A stretch of DNA of 64,000 bases, from the NCBI GenBank assembly GCA_013397115.1, contig VWZW01002462.1, forward strand, positions 221,044 through 285,043, read 5' to 3'. A program made the translations under genes and the position numbers. Of the stretch, positions 52,826 to 62,118 are shown piece by piece (the stretch's first letter is position 1; every line of letters starts with the position of its first letter). Below the pieces are notes generated by a model. The model saw only the letters and a program-made list of their open reading frames with translations, had not been told where the DNA came from and made no database searches. The stretch is from Edolisoma coerulescens (lineage: Eukaryota > Chordata > Aves > Passeriformes > Campephagidae).

Positions 52826-53870
52826 ATTAATAAAACATCAATAGCCTGTGTGAAATCTATAGCCTGAAGAAGGGATGGGGTCTGTGTCCTTCTTGCCATG
52901 CTATACATGTTATTTTTCACACAGAATGGTGAAAAGGAAGTCAAGTAATAAAGGAATTCTTACATACTCAGAAAAAAAAAAACTACCTAGAACCTGCAAA
53001 TGAGGAATATGCAAGAAGGGAAAGTACCACATTATCACCTCTAAATGTTCTCAAACTCTGTTCAGCTCAGGAACTGCTGCTACAAACCATGTGTTGCTTT
53101 TCTGTATTTGATAATCTTTTATGCATTTCCCTTCCATAAATTTACCATCTTAAACCATGCAAACTACTTATCTTAAGAATCCTATCAAGTTATACATATT
53201 AAATATAGGGTTTGGGTTTTTTTCAGTATACCTTTAGTTGTGCTAAGTTTTTTCAGGTGTGTGGAATACCAAGTAAGCTAGATCTCAAAAAAACTTACTC
53301 TATGTCTAAACTAGAGTAAGACTAAACTAGAACAGACAAAAAAATAAATGTTTCCAGGTGCTAGATGTTTATTATGTGCATCACTGAAATGCTTAAGTGG
53401 TCACTGGAATGGTTTTGGCCTAAGCCACCGCTTTCTCAAGCATTCCCTGGATATGACCAAAAAGTCTGGAGGCTGCAGAAACTTTTGCCAATAGGCAATC
53501 TGAGAAAGAGATTTTATTATGAATGTGGATGGTGCTATATCTATTAGACTCTCTCTCAGGGAACAAACCTAAGCACATCCATTTCACTGATATAAACATA
53601 GTCACAGAACATCAGTGGGGACCAAAATGCCTCTACTAGTGAATTCACAGATGCTTTACAGAAAACAATGCATGGCTTTTCAGTGAATGTAAAATATTTA
53701 ATTAATTTTGAGCATCTTATGAAAATGTAATTGAAATACTGATAATGTATATAATGTGGATAGAAAATAATAGCAAGAATGTTCACATGACTGTCAATGT
53801 AAAAAAAAAAACTGATGAGGGGTAGATGTTTTCTGGAAAGTATGTTGCTGTTTCTTTATTCAATTAACAG
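52826..53870. other. AT-rich non-coding DNA between CR1 and candidate exon
   Basis: No gene is supported. A 60-codon plus-strand frame at 53365-53547 contains a Trp/Pro-rich stretch (WFWPKPPLSQAFPGYDQ) that reads more protein-like than most, but it is in a different frame from the exon at 53871, has no obvious splice sites, and could be chance. A short A run lies near 52972-52982. The last 30 bases are a T-rich stretch feeding the acceptor at 53870. Confidence 0.5.
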
Positions 53871-54167
53871 CTTCTGACAGTGAATTGTCATCTCACTTGG
53901 GTGCCTAATGGACAGCTCAGTTTAGAAGGTACTGCCTTTAGACACATTTTTAAAGAGTTTTCTCAGCTGGAATGTGTTTATGCTATTGATCCTCTGTCTA
54001 CAAAAATTCAAGAAGACAGCGATGGAAACCAGGTTTATATTTCTACAAACATTGACAAACCCCAAACTTTCCTTTCTAAACTGCAGAGTAACAAGTATTT
54101 CTACCGAATAGGTATAGTTTATACTGACAATTTTGAAATCCCCGTGATAAGCCCAGAAAGTGTTTAG
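53871..54167 (+). CDS. Candidate terminal coding exon of an unrecognised gene
   Basis: After a pyrimidine-rich stretch (TTTCTTTATTCAATTAACAG) a frame opens exactly at the AG and runs 98 sense codons to TAG at 54165-54167. The preceding in-frame stop, TAA at 53865-53867, falls inside the acceptor, as expected for an exon edge. The product is of mixed, soluble-protein composition (blocks CHLTWVPNGQLSLEGTAF, LECVYAIDPLSTK, SNKYFYRIGIVYTDNFEIP), without low complexity or transposon motifs. Codon choice is ordinary for a vertebrate. An ATG start is absent, so it would be the last exon of a gene whose earlier exons lie to the left or outside. I do not recognise the protein. Alternatives are an exon of a decayed gene, an old retrocopy, or chance. 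A 90-codon antisense frame overlaps it. Confidence 0.4.
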   Translation, partial: LLTVNCHLTWVPNGQLSLEGTAFRHIFKEFSQLECVYAIDPLSTKIQEDSDGNQVYISTNIDKPQTFLSKLQSNKYFYRIGIVYTDNFEIPVISPESV

Positions 54168-54420
54168 ACTTTGCAGTATCCTGTGGAGAACCACTAAGTG
54201 CTGTTAGCTGTGGCAAAATTACCTGTGTGTAAGTGCTGACTTGATATAAACAAGAAATGGCCTAAGAACCACTCGACAAAAGGAGATGGTCGGGCACTGG
54301 CGTTCCTACTACAGCTCAATAAGGTGTAAAATGAGACATAGGAGCAGTTCCACTGTGCACAGCAAGATACAAAAGAATAGGACAAAGAAAAGAATAAAAT
54401 ATCACTCTAATAAACACTGA
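54168..54420 (+). other. Possible 3' UTR with two polyadenylation signals
   Basis: After the TAG of the candidate exon, about 230 bp of non-coding sequence lead to AATAAA at 54393-54398 and again at 54409-54414. A G/T-containing stretch follows near 54466-54480 (GTTGTCTGTG). The spacing suits a short 3' UTR. AATAAA is frequent in AT-rich DNA, so this supports the exon only modestly. No genomic poly-A run follows, which argues against a processed retrocopy. Confidence 0.35.
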
Positions 54421-55162
54421 AGAGGAAATTTGCACGAGCTGGAGGGTAGTTACCTGAGCTGAGACCTGGAGTTGTCTGTGCCCTTACTCCAACAAGCAAG
54501 GTTTCAAATACCAACAAATAAAACATTGATAAATAAATGAAAAAATTTAATTTCTATAGCTACCTTTCAATGAGATCTAATGGTCTACTAAAAGGAAATA
54601 AATATTGCATACATGATTAGCCTTGCCCCAGCCTCTTAAGGAAAGAAACCAAACCACCTTTACCTCCAGAGGCTTTTTAAGCTGTGATATTCATAAGGTG
54701 ATCTGAAGAGCACAGGAGGAAGTATACATGAATAAACATTTCCCTTTACTCAGAAAGTACTATTTTCTCTTATTAGTTTAATTCATAATTTGTTTTAAAG
54801 TAACTAATGTTTACTGAGTTCCCTTTGCTGATAAAACAAGAGTAACTTCCAAGGAAATCAACAGTAGTCAACCTGACTTTACAAAGAAGTGAAAGAGTGT
54901 TAGAAATTTTTTGTCTAATAAAATAACAGGCGTAGATTCTTAGACTTTTTGTGAGCCCTTTGTAAGAGAAATAACTCATAATCCAGTAATTACTTTTCCA
55001 TGTTCTATCACCAAGTTAATTTCATTGCATGCACCCTATATTGAATGCTAAGCATCATAGTTTTCATCTTGGGAAAGAAGACCACATGGACTCTTGATGG
55101 AATGCTGGAATGCCCTAACTGTAAACTTGGTGTTACAGTAGAGTGTTTTACACCTACAAAAA

Positions 55163-55252
55163 CCTCAAAGTAGCAAAACAAAAAACCAGCTAACCAATAA
55201 AAAAAACCCAACCAAAAAACAAACAGACAAAAAAAAAACCCAAACCAAAAAA
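55163..55252 (+). repeat. A/C-rich low-complexity tract
   Basis: Interrupted A runs with CC and CA units (AAAACCCAACC, AACAAACAG, AAAACCCAAACC) span about 90 bp with few G or T. It resembles the tracts at 18.3 and 43.6 kb. Confidence 0.88.
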
Positions 55253-57879
55253 CCTATCATGGAAATTATTCAGTGCAAAAGTTTAATTTTGCACACAGAA
55301 ACTACTTCATGGATGTAAATTTAAACATTTGAAAACACTAACTATCAGTCATGTATGAACCTCAGTTCACTAACAATTCTACAAATTTGCTCAGAGCAGT
55401 AGAAAGCCACTTCTTTCCCCTCTGAGCTCTTGAAAGGTGATAGCATTACCAAAGGTTTATCTGACCAACTATGCATACACAGCAGATTTAATATAAACTG
55501 GTGATTAATTAAAAGAAGACTGTGAAAGATAGACCTTATATATGTAAAAGACCAGTAGCTTCAGTTCAAAACATATTCTAAAGGGCAAATGGAACTAAGC
55601 CAAGCTTTATTTACTTCCTAACACATTTATCACTTGGAAGTATTGATTTATCTAACTAAAAGACCTTCAACTTAGAATATGTAGCCCATGTGCAGATGCT
55701 GTGGTCTAGCTTCATCTGGTCCAGTTTTAGGTGCCTAGGTCAGTTACAAAACCTGGATAATTAACCTCAAGTCTTCTTCTGTACTTAATGGGGAGAGAGA
55801 GAAAGAGGGTTTTCCAAAATATGGTTCAGCCAAACTGAGGTTTGAATTTTAAAACAAGAGTGAAATGCCTATTTTATTCCATCAGGTCTGTAGATTTATC
55901 ACCATCAACAATCAGTGGAACCTACAAAATCAAACGCAGATACTTTGAATGCTTCAAGTAAAGTAAGGTGAATATCTCAGAACAATTTGTTGTGTTGCAT
56001 AATGCAAATAGATAAAAATGAGACAGTAGAAGACTGTTTTTGAGTTCACATGCAGAACTGATGTGTGACAGAAAACTGACAATAAAATGCAGTTGTCTGC
56101 CTTGCCTGATGTTTCTGCCTGGGGTGACACTCATAACTGTTGAGCTGTCACCTAGTTCACAGAGGGAAGATAAAGAGCATGTACCAGACTTAAAAGTCTC
56201 AAAAAATTGTTTATGTAGGATTCAAGTGATGACTCTATTCAGATGTTGGTCAGAACATCAGAAGCATTTTGAGATGTTCTGAAACCGCTTTGCTTGCTTC
56301 TACCAAGCTACAGCCAAGGCTCCCTTCCCTGCTGTGCTCCATGGATGAAGGCTGAGCCAGAGCTCAGCAATGATCTGCCCATACAGACTCATAGCTGTTC
56401 CTTTCAGTGTCTGACAGCATAAGAAACATTGCAGAGACAGCCAGGCTCTGCCCCAGTTATTCCTGTTTGTCTTAGACCTTAGAATGAAATATTTTTGACC
56501 TGATTGATATCAGAAAGTTGTGAGTATTTAAATACCTTGTCAAAACTTGTATTCCTTGCTTTATGCTATCTTTACATGCAGTTGAGGATAAATGATTTTT
56601 ACAGTGTCCTGGCTTGTCTTATACTTGATTTTGTCATGTTGACAGCATGGTGCTCTTTCTGAAGCAAACACAATGAGCTGTGTGTTGTTGTATATGTCTG
56701 ATGTTAAAAAGCAAAGTCAGACAAAGTATACCTCTTTGAAGGGACATTGACTGCTGAGCTGCTAGTGAGTACTGACAAGTCAGCCTTGTCTGAAAGTTTT
56801 GCAGGACAGTATGTATCAGTGAGGGAGGAGGATATAAACACCTACAACTTTGCTGCCAGGAGAGATTCACAAGAGATACAAATCAGCATAAATTTACTTA
56901 GACAGCAGTATCTTCCAATTACAATATGACATTCAAAAACATCAATGCAGTGCAATGTTTAAAAATGTACATGTATCTGTGTTTAATACCGAAGAGATGT
57001 CTGTGTAGTTCAAAAGTAAAATCATGCCTTTAAGACGTCTTTAATCAGAGACATTTTAAAGAAAAAAATTTATAGCATAGAAAGGGTAATCTTGTCTTCT
57101 GTTTTTGCCCTGTAGCTCCTAGGAGCATGGAATATGATAATCAAAGAGTCTATATGAAATGTCATTCATGTACAATGGTTCAATTGTTATTTAAATTATC
57201 TTTTCAGAGCTACTACCCTGCTTCTGCCTATCAAGGGAACTGCGGGGAAGAAAGCTTTCTACCATAGCTGTTAATTTTGCCCACATATAGGACTTTGATT
57301 GTAAAAGCCAAATCTGGATGTGATATTGTGCAAGAAGAATATTTTTAATTTAGGGGTGGAAGCAATATTCATTGAAAAAAATTATGAGAAAAAATCAAAG
57401 ATGCCAAGCCTTGTGAATTTTGAACTGATAATGTTATGTTCCACAAGCCTCCTTGGCTCACGTTTCAGACTGGCATTAGAAAATCTGTTTATTAGCCTTA
57501 ATTTTTATTATGTTTGATCACAAGTGTGGTAATTCTTGAATTTTCTCCTTTCTGAAGCATTATCAGAGCCCTTGGGAGTTCTAAACTTTTTGCTTATCTC
57601 TGACAGCAATTCATCTACCAAATAAACTTCAAAACAAATTTGCTCCTCTTTGAAGTACAAAACTGCAATGTTGAGGTCATTTGCGTTTACCCATTAAGCT
57701 ATAGTATTTTTTTTTTTAATCAAAATGACAACCATTAATGACAAAAAACCTATGGAGTCTTTCTCTTTCTGCATAGCGTGAAACTTATATAATGATAATA
57801 AGGAATCACCTCAGACAAGCACAGATGAAAATGAGTTCTGCCCACTACTGTATCTGAGCAGCTAAACATTTCCAAACTG

Positions 57880-58140
57880 CTTTGATGGCTCTCACTTTCT
57901 AAAAGGCTTTATCTGAGCTTCCATATTCTCAACCACATTGAACTGTGTGTTATTAAAAAGTAGTTAAAGTTCTCTTTCTAAAGTGATTAATCTCACCCCG
58001 GCTAATCTCCTCATCCACACTCTGCTTCTAAGGCATAACAGAAGCTATTTTTCATTGGATTTCAGTTGATTAGATAGTCTGATTTAAAGCTAGTTAAGCT
58101 GTGTTTCAATTGTGGTGGGGAGATTACCTCTGAGTGCTAA
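57880..58140. promoter_or_regulatory. Candidate conserved non-coding element (unverified)
   Basis: Just left of the T38 run, this repeat-free stretch contains clustered AT-core and other transcription-factor-like words: GTGATTAATCTC (bicoid/OTX-like TAATC), GGCTAATCTCC, TTGATTAGATAG and AAAGCTAGTTAAGC. The style is that of vertebrate developmental enhancers. I have no conservation evidence and such words are short. Confidence 0.22.
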
Positions 58141-58185
58141 AATCCCATTGTATCTTCTGGGGGTATGGGGCCACGGGGTTGTTTT

Positions 58186-58188
<3 letters not shown>

Positions 58189-58226
<38 letters not shown>
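58189..58226 (+). repeat. Uninterrupted T run (38 bases)
   Basis: This is the longest homopolymer in the window. No AATAAA equivalent (TTTATT) lies just to its right and no retrocopy body is visible, so it does not look like the tail of a minus-strand retroinsertion. Its exact length may be unreliable because homopolymers are prone to sequencing error. Confidence 0.95.
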
Positions 58227-58229
<3 letters not shown>

Positions 58230-59399
58230 CCATTGAGCTAAAGAAGAGACCAGTCCCAGCTGGATGTAAGAGCACATCCTTAGAAATCCTTTCCCTCGGG
58301 CTAATGCATTTACTTACTTGCTTTCTTTTCTCCTTCTAGCTTCCCATGACATTCACAAATAAAGCTGTTCCGCTATTTGGGGAAAAGTTCCCTCCCCTCT
58401 CCTCCCCCTACTTTTTGCTTTGATTATAAGTTCAGAGCCAAAAATGTCGGGAACAGAAAACCCACACAAATAATTAACATTTGTCAACAAGAACCATTTT
58501 GCTGCTGGGTGCAAAGCAAAATTGCATTTGCTGCTGGAGAAATCAAGTATGTCCTGAGGAAGGGTGAAATTAATGATGTTTCAAAAGTGACTGAAATACT
58601 GAATTCTTTTTTTAGTGAATAAGTAAATAATACTAATAAGCTAACTGTATAAACAGGTGATATGAATATTGTGTTGAAATATTTTCTGTTCTGATCAGAA
58701 GCAGGTTAGGGAATAATGGAGGGAAGTGAAAGTATATAATTCAGAAAATCTGAATATTTTACATCCTACTGTGTTAACACATATTACCTCAAATATGTAT
58801 TGTCACTGCTTCAAATATCAGAAAGAATGAAGAGGTCTTTGAAAGGTTAGTGTGAAACTATTTTTAAATACAAAAGGAAATATGAGATGATTAGCACATG
58901 ATCCTTTTATATATTCAGCACAGCAGCCTTGAGCTGGTAGATACTACTTTCAAGCATGCAAGAATTTCTATTGACTCCAGCAAGATTGTGTCTGGGTTTA
59001 AAGATGGCCATGTGTTTCATTGCTTTGCTGGACTGGGGCCATCCTGCTCAGTCTTGCTCTGCTTTGTCCTTGTTCTTCCTCAAATAGTAAAGCTCATAGC
59101 AAGAGAAAAGACCATGAATTTCTATAGGCTAATGCACCTAGCAGGAAGAGGCAGAATAGATGCAGAAAGAACAAAGAGGGAGAAGATAAATCTGATTTAT
59201 TTTTTAACTAGAACTGCAAAGAAAAATGGGGACATGAAAAACAATAGCTGAAATATATTTGGTTTGCAATACATGTTAAAATCTTTGTCAACATTAATTA
59301 AAATTGGCTTCGATAGAAACACTGTCTCATTGAAAGATTGAAAGAGGATGAAAGAGCATAAACAAAGGATAATGTCAGCAATATATCCAGATGGGAAGA

Positions 59400-59560
59400 G
59401 GTGTGTAGCACAGTGCTGCAGGGATCTGTATTAAGTAAGGGATTAATATCTTCACTAACCCAGGAGAGAAGTAAATAGGCATTAATTACGTTCACAGATA
59501 ATACTAAAGAGATGCTTGGAGGACAGGGAAGTAATACAAGGAGACTTAATTATCTTAGAA
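59400..59560 (+). mobile_element. Old CR1-like LINE fragment (RT palm region)
   Basis: GTGCTGCAGGGATCTGTATT corresponds to the RT block GVPQGSVLGP at DNA level. ATTAATATCTTCACTAA matches the NIFIND block, and TTCACAGATAATACTAAAG is a mutated form of the FADDTKL catalytic block (TTCGCAGATGACACCAAG). The three blocks appear in correct order but closely spaced and without an open frame. It may be a separate old copy, or a displaced part of the long CR1 that follows at about 59.7 kb, which itself lacks this very region. Confidence 0.55.
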
Positions 59561-59809
59561 CCAGCATCAGAAAATACCTGTATGCTCACATAATGCCTGA
59601 CACAGCAGGTCACTGATCTTGACTGCAGCCCCTCAGAAGTAATGAAATAAAAAAAGGTGAATTTTTATAGAAATGAACAAGGGTAAAACATACATTTTTT
59701 ATTATGCTTAAATGTAAGAATAGGGGGCAATGCTGACAAGTTCTTTCCCAGATACAGCAGGCATGTCTCCTTTGTGACTGCCCCCTCTTCCCAGGTGCCC
59801 TGTCATAAT

Positions 59810-60460
59810 GACTCTGCAAATGAAACTGAACAGTAACGACGATGATGATTCATCTAGCATGGAGGTGACACTGAGGTTAAGTCAGTTCATGTCCTGTGTC
59901 AAAACTGCTTCCATAGAGAAAAAAAATTGTCACTGTCATAGGACACTCTCTTCTGATGCGAAGAGAAGGTCCAATACCTTCTCTAAAGGTGTACTTTTTA
60001 GACAAGTCTGCTACCTCCCTGGGACCAAGGTTAAGGTTGTGATGAGAAATCTTCCTATCCTAGTGGACCCCTTGGTTTGTCATCCATTACTGATTTTTCA
60101 GGTGGGCAGAAATGAAGTTGCAAGTCCAAGAGCAATCAAGAGGGATTTCAGGGCCCTGGGATAACTAGTTAAGGGGTCAGGGGCACAAGTGCTCTTCTCT
60201 GTCCTTCTAGTTGCAGTGAATGATGTAGGAAGAAACAGGAAGAACCAGCAGGGCAATACGTGGCTCCAAGTCTGGTGTCACTGACAGAATTCTGGGGTTT
60301 TTGAACATGGATTTGTTTACAAAACACCAGGGCCTGTTGGTGACATACAGTAAAAAGGAGGAAAAAGATCCTTTCACAGGAGCCAGAAGAACTCATTGAA
60401 AGAGCTTTAAAATAGATATGAAGTGAGAAAGGAATAAAGCAAGGCTCACTAGAGACAAGC
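59810..60460 (+). pseudogene. CR1 ORF1 remnant (SGNH/GDSL esterase-like domain)
   Basis: CR1 ORF1 proteins carry a C-terminal GDSL/SGNH esterase-like domain. Here the start of that domain is visible in one frame near 59932-59960 as VIGHSLL, where the family has a GDSLL motif (Asp changed to His). The following blocks (CYLPGTKVK; LLIFQVGRNE; SPRAIKRDFRALG) are in the other frame, up to 60163. Further landmarks near 60200-60400 include the 'AATGATGTAGGAAGAAACAGG' (NDxGRN) and 'GGAGCCAGAAGAACTCATTGAAAGAGC' blocks. At least one frameshift separates the GDSL motif from the rest, so no esterase can be made. Confidence 0.8.
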
Positions 60461-60529
60461 CTGGGGACAGCATTCCAACGCCTGAGGGATGATGTGCTGG
60501 AGAGGTACTTCAGTCTGCCAAACCAGGAC

Positions 60530-61400
60530 ACCCAAGAGAACTGCAAAGAAGTCATGAGATAATGCAGGGAGCAAATTAGAAGGCCCAAAGCCCACCTAGA
60601 ACTTAATCTGGCTACTGGCATGAAAGATAGTATATAAATATATTAGCTACAAAAGGATGGCTAAGGAGAATCTCTAATGTTTACTGGATGTGGTGAAAAT
60701 ATAGTGAGGAGGGATGAGGAAAAAGACAGAGGTATTTAATGCATTCTTTGCCTTGGTCTTTAGCGTAAGACCAACTGATGTCCAGGTACCCAGCCCCTTG
60801 ATCTTGTAGACAGAAAAAACCAGAACGAAACCCCTGTAATTCCAGGATAAATGGTCAGCAATCTCTAACACCACGTAGGTGCACAAACAAGTCTATGTGA
60901 ACCACCCAAGGGTACTGAGGGAGGGCAGAAGTGCTCGCTGAGCCATTTTCCAGTATTTGCCAACAGTTCTGTCTCACAAGCAGGTCACAGTTGAGTACAA
61001 GTTAAGTAAATGCAATGCCCATTTACAAGAAGGAGGGCTCTGGAAGCTCTAGGTCCGTCAGCCTGATCTCTGTGCTGGGAAAGGTCATGGAGCACGTCAT
61101 TTGAGAGACATCACATGGCATGTTTAGGACAACCAGGGAGTCAGGCCCAGTCAGCATGGATTGAGGAAAAGCAGATCCTGCTCGACCAACCTGACCTTCC
61201 TTGACAGGGTGACCCACTTAGTGGATGAGGCAAACCCTGTGGATGCTGTCTGCCTAGACTTCAGTAAAGCCTTTGACACCACTTTCCCCAGCATTCTCCT
61301 GGAGAAAATGTCTGATCATAGCTTGGATGATTGCACGGTTTTCTGGGTAAAACATGGCTGGATGACCAGGCTCAGAGAGTGGTGGTGAACAGAATAACAT
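60530..61400 (+). pseudogene. CR1 reverse transcriptase N-terminal half, broken
   Basis: Blocks in family order: the region just after the endonuclease ('AGAAGGCCCAAAGCCCACCTAGA', KAKAHLE-like), the 'AATGCATTCTTTGCCTTGGTCTTT' block (NAFFAxVF), 'CACCCAAGGGTACTGAGGGA' (HPRVLRE), 'ATGCCCATTTACAAGAAGG' (MPIYKKG), and 'CAGCCTGATCTCTGTGCTGGGAAAGGTCATGGAG' (SLxSVxGKVME). The LDFSKAFDT motif at 61254-61280 sits in a 75-codon open stretch (61161-61388). The pieces lie in different frames with stops between, and the catalytic FADD motif that should follow is missing. Confidence 0.92.
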
Positions 61401-61429
61401 CCCGTTGGTTGACAGCTGGCTAAACGTGA

Positions 61430-61747
61430 GCCAGCCTGTGCCCAGGTGGCCAAGAAGGCCAGTGGCACCCTGGCCTGTATCAGCAATAGTGTGGCCAGCA
61501 GGACCAGGGAAGGGATTTACCTACTTTGCCCAGCCTGATGAGGCCACACCTTGAGTCCTGTGTCCTGTTTTTGGCCCTTCATTTCAAGAAAGATACTGTG
61601 GTGCTGGAGCATGTCCAGAGAAGGGCAATGGAGTCTGGAGCACAAGTGGCTGAGGGAGCTGCATTTGTTCAGTCTGGAGAAAAGGAGAGGAACAGAGACT
61701 TTATAGCTTTCACACTTTCTACAATTACATTAAAGGAGGTGGTAGCC
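61430..61747 (+). pseudogene. CR1 reverse transcriptase C-terminal half, cut by LTR insertion
   Basis: The stretch resumes at GGCTAAACGTGAGCCAGCCTG (LNVSQP, normally LNMSQQ) after the internal gap. It keeps LMRPHLESCVLF near 61530-61566, KKDTVVLEHVQRRAMESG near 61586-61639, and LEKRRGT/D-like sequence near 61673-61700. It continues to TTAAAGGAGGTGGTAGCC, where the CR1 sequence stops at the LTR and picks up again at 62113. Confidence 0.92.
61742..61747 (+). repeat. Left target-site duplication GTAGCC
   Basis: Six-base direct repeat flanking the solo LTR; its partner is at 62113-62118. The sequence belongs to the host CR1 (the RT/3' UTR junction block). Confidence 0.9.
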
Positions 61748-61792
61748 TGTGTATGCTGAAAGCTTGGTAACAGGGAGATATTCTGGCTTTCT

Positions 61793-61836
61793 GCCAGTGT
61801 CTATGTGAAAGTCCTTGCTTTCACACGGACACTGGC
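61793..61836 (+). repeat. 19-bp near-perfect inverted repeat inside the LTR U3
   Basis: GCCAGTGTCTATGTGAAAG (61793-61811), spacer TCCTTG, and CTTTCACACGGACACTGGC (61818-61836) pair along 19 positions with two adjacent non-Watson-Crick positions (TA opposite CG, both single transitions). The ancestral arm pair may have been perfect, with the present differences due to C-to-T/G-to-A decay at a CpG. It lies in the U3 part, upstream of the CCAAT and TATA motifs, so it could be a structured or protein-binding element of this LTR family. Confidence 0.85.
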
Positions 61837-62020
61837 TGAAAACAGTCAGAAGTTTCTGTAAACCAATCCCTTTATCTTGCAGGTGCAAGATTGATATGTA
61901 GCATTGTTGTGATACTGACCAGAGAAATATTTTGAAATGGATGTTGATGGATTTAACCAATCACCCTGGGAGGTGGATGGTCAAGGACCAATGACCTTGT
62001 GCCATTCAAGCGAACTAAGA

Positions 62021-62028
62021 TATATAAG
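62021..62028 (+). promoter_or_regulatory. LTR TATA box (TATATAAG)
   Basis: It lies about 29 bp downstream of a CCAAT box (61988-61992) and 15 bp upstream of AATAAA (62043-62048) within the solo LTR. The compact CCAAT-TATA-AATAAA arrangement defines the LTR strand as plus and places the U3/R boundary near 62050. Whether it is still active is unknown. Confidence 0.65.
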
Positions 62029-62112
62029 CAAGTCTGTAAATTAATAAATGATTCCTTTTCTTCCTGGATCGGACTCATGTCGTTTCTCACCATCCCCGGT
62101 ACAACAGCGACA

Positions 62113-62118
62113 GTAGCC
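62113..62118 (+). repeat. Right target-site duplication GTAGCC
   Basis: Identical to 61742-61747. A perfect copy indicates that the LTR insertion has not been much eroded since. Confidence 0.9.

Larger units (their letters stand above)
54421..59399. other. Non-coding DNA
   Basis: No gene is supported. Included are an A/C-rich tract (55163-55252), a somewhat G+C-richer patch near 56285-56480, a possible conserved non-coding segment near 57880-58140 and a 38-base T run (58189-58226). A 117-codon plus-strand frame at 58898-59251 has no recognisable motif and begins in AT-rich sequence. Confidence 0.6.
61748..62112 (+). mobile_element. Solo LTR of an endogenous retrovirus, 365 bp, 6-bp target duplication
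   Basis: The insert begins TGTGTATGCTG and ends GGTACAACAGCGACA, so it has the TG...CA ends of a retroviral LTR. The six bases GTAGCC occur directly before (61742-61747) and after (62113-62118). Joining the two flanks across one GTAGCC gives the normal CR1 order 'GGTGGTAGCCAGGTGGA', which proves insertion into an existing CR1. Inside, in LTR order, are CCAAT boxes (61957-61961 and 61988-61992), TATATAAG (62021-62028) and AATAAA (62043-62048), then a short R-U5. No internal viral genes remain. A six-base duplication fits beta- or alpha-like (ERVK-type) avian elements and not ERVL (five bases). I cannot name the family. Confidence 0.9.

Noticed and set aside
58189..58226. Poly-A tail of a minus-strand processed pseudogene
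   Set aside because: No TTTATT signal and no recognisable cDNA lie to the right of the T run.
60169..60621. 150-codon minus-strand frame
   Set aside because: It is the antisense of CR1 ORF1 and downstream sequence on the plus strand.
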